From the NCBI GenBank assembly GCA_030248065.1, contig JASAMV010000565.1, forward strand, positions 1-64,000: DNA of 64,000 bases. Reading direction: 5' to 3'. Both the position numbers and the translations under genes were made by a program. Each line of letters starts with the position of its first letter. Position 1 is the stretch's first letter. This DNA comes from Rhynchonema sp. JSB1_4 (lineage: Eukaryota; Nematoda; Chromadorea; Monhysterida; Xyalidae). The notes under the pieces are model-generated. The model made no database searches, had not been told where the DNA came from, and saw nothing but the letters and a program-made list of their open reading frames with translations. This document shows, one piece after another, positions 59,114 to 64,000 of the stretch.

Positions 59114-59758
59114 CGCCAGGATGGCAAAGGAAAATGCAGGTCAAGAAAAATTGAACTTGTTTGGTCTCCCGTGTCTGGAATTTCCGGACCTGGTCTTTGG
59201 GCCACATATATATATACATAGCTGGTTTCAATCATAGTTTTGCTTGAAGGCGTGCTTCGTGCGGTCACTTCTCCCAATGATACCAGGCAGCATTACGTGC
59301 ACCAAGTATTATGTCGTCGGTACTTTACGCTCTCTGCCACAGGGCGTAGAACAAATATCAATGCCGGTAACTTTCCCTCTGTCATTCAAACGCTGCGTTT
59401 ATTACTGCTAGTGCTATCTACTGTATTTACGTTGATCAAATAACCAAATCGCACTATTTCTACTGTACCTATAACAAGGCCAAACCATTGTTCGTTTTCA
59501 TTTTCGATGTTGTACAGTGTACTATTATTTTCGATTTCCATGTGCAGCACTTTGTGAAGCTTTGCACAAACAAACGTTATCATACGCTACTTTGCGTGCT
59601 TGCCAGTACATATCAACGAATTTTGATGAAAAGGTATTCATTTTACGTTGGGCAAAACAACGCAACAAGATGGTGAAAAACGCTAAATGAAAAATTTAGC
59701 TAACAGCAATCAATATCGAGACCATCAAAGAACAAAATCACCATTTACTTATTGTAAC

Positions 59759-59856
59759 CAGGTTGAGTGTGACAAAAGCGACAGCTGCCAACATCATAGT
59801 TTCATCACGGCTACGTTCGTTGTGAGACGTGGTGCGATCAGCGCCAAGCCGAGAAT
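59759..59856 (-). CDS. possible exon with hydrophobic end
   Basis: 98 bp between tatatttttcag and GTTACA reads SRLGADRTTSHNERSRDETM then MLAAVAFVTLNL. Weak evidence, no partner exon. Confidence 0.25.
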
Positions 59857-60187
59857 CTGAAAAATATACAAGGTCAACCTTGTAGATATCTCACATAAAA
59901 GCACCAAAACAAAGGCGGCTATCAAATTTGGAGATTGTTGAATGGACTTGGTCTCTTCTACATAAGTTTTTTGTCATACGGATACGAACAATTATCGACG
60001 TCAATAATTTCGAGTTGCGCGTTGCGCACAAATTTTGCGCACAGATAGCTAACGTAAGTTGACGCTGTTGGCATCAGCAAATCCCTCAAAATCTTTGATT
60101 AAAAAGGTCAGATGACCAAGACATATCGAATCCGATCACCAAGTTTGACGCCAACCACAATATAGCAGTGACGACATTCACCGCACT

Positions 60188-60290
60188 TACGCCGGACTCT
60201 GTGTTTGCTGTTGTGGTGCCCCAAACCCTGACGATGCCCCACCACCACTGGCCAACGCACCGAAGGTCGAACCGGACCGAGACGCGAACC
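60188..60290 (-). CDS. possible extra FG exon of the nucleoporin
   Basis: After gtttctacaatccacag a minus-strand frame reads FASRSGSTFGALASGGGASS then GFGAPQQQTQSPA, with a GTAAGT donor. The SxFGxLAS and GFG motifs are those expected further toward the C-terminus of NUP214. No donor of matching phase was found in the exon at 60939-61069, so the join is unresolved. Confidence 0.4.
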
Positions 60291-60938
60291 TGTGGATTGT
60301 AGAAACACATGTGCAAAGCTGACGGCGTTTTGCTGGCGGTTAAGAGGAAAAGCGTGCTCGTGCAGGTAGGCCATGGCGTGTACCGCAGATAGAGTTACTT
60401 TGTGTATAGTTCAACCACGAGCTCATGAGACGACTCTTTTTAAAGCTTGCCTGGCCGGATTCAAAAATGCTCCGGTTACATGTGTTTCGAAAACGAAAGA
60501 AAGAGACTGGGCAGAGGGAGATGATGACAAGTTCCAGCTGGCTGACCTCAATTTGTTGCGTGCTTACGCGAACAGCAACGTTGTTCAACACACAAATGTT
60601 TTGGGAATGAAAAGGGAATTTACTCACCGAGGTGGAGAGCGTGTTTTTACTAAATACGTCCGTTTCTCTTTCTTTTGTTTCCGAAATACGTGGAACCGGA
60701 ACATTATTGGATCCGCACAAGTCAACTTCAAAAAACGTCGTCTCATGAGCTCGTGGTTGTTGGAGTATACTGCGTAGAAAATTTACGCTCATTTGGCCAG
60801 CAACACGCGTATACAGTAGGGCAGACCGCTAAAAATGTTTTACACGCCTGAGATAAGTCAACTGAGTTCAGAGCTAGATTTGCTTTAGTAGTTTTACAAT
60901 CATGCAAAAACCATCCAAGATCAAATGATAAACCCTAG

Positions 60939-63900
60939 TTATACTGACGATGCAAATCCGCCACTGGCCGGTGCAGCAGTTCCGCCACCAAACACCGATG
61001 ACGACTGGCCGCCACTCAGGGCCGACGGGGATCCACCACCGAAACTCGCACCGCCACCGAAAACACTGCCTGAAACATCCAGGTGGGTAGGGAGTGTTAT
61101 CACCAATTTCAAATTATTAGATGAAAATTGCAAAAAGATTTTGTTTCTGTTATATATTGTTCCATTGCTTAATATTTTTTGGCCATCTCAGGCGCAAAAT
61201 GTGAAAAGTTTAGGTGCAATATCATGCACCTATCTCGATTTTTTTCGCCAACATTATTAACAGAATATGTGTTGAATTGAGTGACGGTTGAAAATTGTGG
61301 CTTGACATTGTTGGTCAAGCATTCACATCAGAAGAGCAGAGCCCACCAGATAACAAGGCTCACAGCTACAGGAGCCAAACCGAAAAACTACTGATGCGAA
61401 ACAGTGACGTACCTCCGCCAAACGTGGGCGATCCACCAAAACTGGGCGCACCGCCGAACGTCGATGCACCCGGACTCGAACCAAACGTGGCTGCTGCAAT
61501 GACGATACATTGGTGGCTGATCGAATTGATCGAAGCGAAAAAGTAGCAAAAATGTGAACAAAATAACATCTAAATATCCTCACTTGCTCCTCCAAATGTC
61601 GCGCCTCCACCAAACAACGAGCCAGATTGTGCTTGAGCGCTACCACCGAATATCGAGCTGCTCGAACCGATTGCTGGCTGCTGACCTGAACAGACAGCTG
61701 ACCTTATGTGCACTGAATTTTATTATTTTTAATTTTTGTTCCGTTTTCGTCAATTACTACAGGTAGACATAACACCAAATTATCAGAGACAAATAACGTT
61801 GGCTGATATGTGGTTTATGTAAAACATTGTCTTGCAATCTTAGCTTGACAATGTTGCGCAAAACGAAACCAGAAAATATATTACCCTTGGAGTGAGTTGG
61901 CTGGGTCTGGGTGGACCCCCAAGCTGGCACTGTTCGCTCAAGCTCCAAAACAAACATACTACAAAACCAAATTCATCCAAAATGCACCAACACACACCTT
62001 GTGCAGCAGTTGCGGGTGACCCAAATAAGGACGGTGTGTTTGCAGCATTGATCGTTGACGCGGCAGCACTGTCGAACACATTGCGGCTCGGCGCTATCGG
62101 CTGCTTACTGCCTAGACCACCGAACGTGAAACTGAACGGGAATAGCATTGTGGTCGTGAAACATTAGCATCAGCATCACATTGTGGAAAAGTGTGCCTTG
62201 CAAACCAGTCCCACCTTCCCGGTGCAAACAATCCGCCCTGATTCGCAGGCTGTGTTGCGCTCGAAGCACCGAACATGGAGGGGGTCGCCGATGTTGTTGC
62301 GGTGGTGAACGAAAACGAGACCGTCGTGGGGGTCGGGGCCGAATCGGCTGCAAAGGCGCTAGAATATCGGACTGTTTGTCAATGGATTTTCGCAAGAAAT
62401 GGATGCGAGAGCTTGCAGTAACATATTTTCGTTTGAACATTAAAATTAAAAAAAAAAGATTTTTTCATATTTCTAGCTACGCCTAAATTTCGCAGGTTAT
62501 TCGAGATTATCACATCGGTGTGACATTTGTGCCCCTCTCGCTCAAAACCGAGTTGATTTCGAGAATTTTCCAAGAAACCAAGTTTTTAACATCGTGAACA
62601 TTCAAAGTCTAACAAACATTCGGAGTTCAAAAAATTTGAAAAAAACGCAGAAATGAAACCGATAAAACAACGGCGAAGGTGCCAATAAAATTGGAAGGAT
62701 CTCTGCCGAACGTAAAACATGAGAAAAACAACATTGCGCATTGCGAACCCATGTCATCTTCCATGGTCGATCCTTCATCAGGCACGCTCTTTGCGGCTGA
62801 CGCACCGAACAGTCCTGTACTTGGGCTTGTGACCGTAGCAGAGGGAATTGTTGTTGTTGGCGTCACCACAGCTGAAAGGACGCTTGGCGTACATAGAAAC
62901 ACAAATCTACTTCTCGCTCCTGTGGCTGAACGGGGAGTTTGTCCACCGACGTTTGGCCGAGTGTGAATGGTAGAGTTGGCACACTAATTTTGACCAGCGT
63001 GCAAAGTTGCTAGTTACGTGCGGGGGAACAGAGACCTCACGCTGTCAAAATAGCTTACACTTAACCAGCTCCATCCGCGGATACATGGTCCATCAATCAT
63101 AGACACAAACCAAATAATCTAATTTCATTCATACCAGTTGCGGGTGTTCCGGTCGTGGTTGAGGTCACAATGATACTGGCCGTTTGTACGGGCGGTGCTG
63201 GTGCACTAGCGATGGTGGTTGCAGGCACTGGGATTAGGGCGGGTTTCTCGGGTGTTTTGTTTGATGCCTGTTTGAAAAAGAGGAGCACATTGCACGGTGC
63301 GATAAAAAGAAAAGTTGTAGTGACTCAATCGCATTTCACTCTGGGTCCAAGCCGCAGCCTTCTATCGAATATGACGGTCGTGTCAAAAACCAAAGCCAAA
63401 ACCAAGTGCTCACCCCAAACAACGCCGGTGCCACGGGTGCGGTCAGTGTTGTAGGTGGTGAAATCGGTGTGCTCGTCGCTGTGACCAGCACTGATGATGC
63501 AGTCGTAGTGGTGGGCACGGTTGTTGTAGGCGAAACTGGCAATGGTGTACTTGCTACTGATGATGTTTCACTGGCCGATGTTGTTGCTGTTGTGGTAAGT
63601 CCAATCGGCGGCTTGGACACTGTTGCTGATACGGTGGGCTGAAATTTGGCTTTGGGTCAGATGACCAGTTGGTGTAGTTGCATTGACGATATGCTAGTGC
63701 GCTACCAGACTGCGAAAAGAGAGCAGAATGGGAAAAAGCAACAGCTGTTACGCTGCTGTGCATCAGATGACGATGAAAAATGGTGCCACAGCGTATGTTA
63801 AGGCTATTTGGTGTCTCATTTTGCTAAAATCCTGAAAAACTGTTGAAGGCTAAAGGTCTGCAGTTGAAACAGCTCATTTATTTCACAAAACAATTCGAAC

Positions 63901-64000
63901 AGCTTCGAGAACTCAGCGAGCGGTATCCACCTGCTGGGAAACTAAATAAAGATGTAAAACATTTACCACTGGTTGCGTGGCTGTAGTTGTAGTGGTTGCA
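60939..64000 (-). CDS. NUP214: NUP214-like FG nucleoporin, C-terminal part
   Basis: Minus-strand exons: 63967 to beyond 64000, 63414-63638, 63135-63267, 62749-62871, 62215-62347, 61998-62131, perhaps 61885-61923, 61584-61685, 61413-61493, 60939-61069, all phase-consistent. The upstream exons are Thr/Ser/Pro/Val-rich. FG motifs then appear singly (GLFGASAAKS, SMFGASSATQ, SLFGSPATAA) and become dense (STFGGAPSFGGSPTFGGG, VFGGGTAAPASGGF). The APSFGGSPTFGG and VFGGGTAA patterns resemble the C-terminus of vertebrate NUP214, a cytoplasmic-face pore protein that binds export receptors. The TAA at 60939-60941 may be the true stop, or may be spliced around via GTATAA. The N-terminal propeller is outside the window. 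Confidence 0.7.

Overview
The window is nuclear DNA from an invertebrate animal. Coding sequence is split into many short exons with GT-AG introns of roughly 60 to 1,000 bases. Recognisable genes are metazoan: a class C GPCR, calcineurin B and a NUP214-like nucleoporin. Intergenic and intronic DNA is packed with short non-autonomous DNA transposons. No rRNA, CRISPR or bacterial-type operon is visible. The multi-exon models below were built by hand by matching splice sites and intron phase. The species cannot be named. The ODR-2-like cysteine modules would fit a nematode or another ecdysozoan, but that is inference.

Layout. 1-1413: ends of one or two plus-strand genes. 1946-3554: two tandem paralogous three-exon genes (minus) for secreted peptides of 87 and 86 residues. 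5327-20003 (minus): cysteine-rich Ly6/uPAR-like modules. The upstream part (17773-20003) has a signal peptide and one 10-cysteine module. The downstream part (5327-11549) has further modules, a Thr/Ser stalk, one membrane helix and a short tail. Intron phases allow both parts to be one 1,165-residue receptor. A 6.2-kb TTAA-flanked element with about 1-kb inverted arms sits between them (11589-17760). 22988-26231 (minus): a complete ten-exon gene for a secreted Gly/Pro/Asn-rich 275-residue protein. 28018-40160: scattered exons of unrecognised genes and many repeats. 41280-50478 (minus): a complete 17-exon, about 1,002-residue metabotropic-glutamate-receptor-like GPCR. 57287-58504 (plus): calcineurin B exons 2-5. 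60939-64000 (minus): the FG-rich C-terminal half of a NUP214-like nucleoporin, running off the right edge.

Mobile DNA. Several families can be delimited to the base by target-site duplications (TSDs). They include at least three hAT-like families with exact or near-exact 8-bp TSDs, TTAA-flanked foldback elements, TA-flanked mariner/pogo-like MITEs, and palindromic MITEs with 3-bp TSDs. Many are nested. One MITE sits inside the Thr/Ser-repeat coding region of the Ly6-like gene and appears to have become an intron.

The most interesting items are the Ly6-like mosaic receptor, the MITE-derived intron within it, the giant TTAA foldback element, the paired secreted peptide genes and the exon-per-repeat secreted protein.
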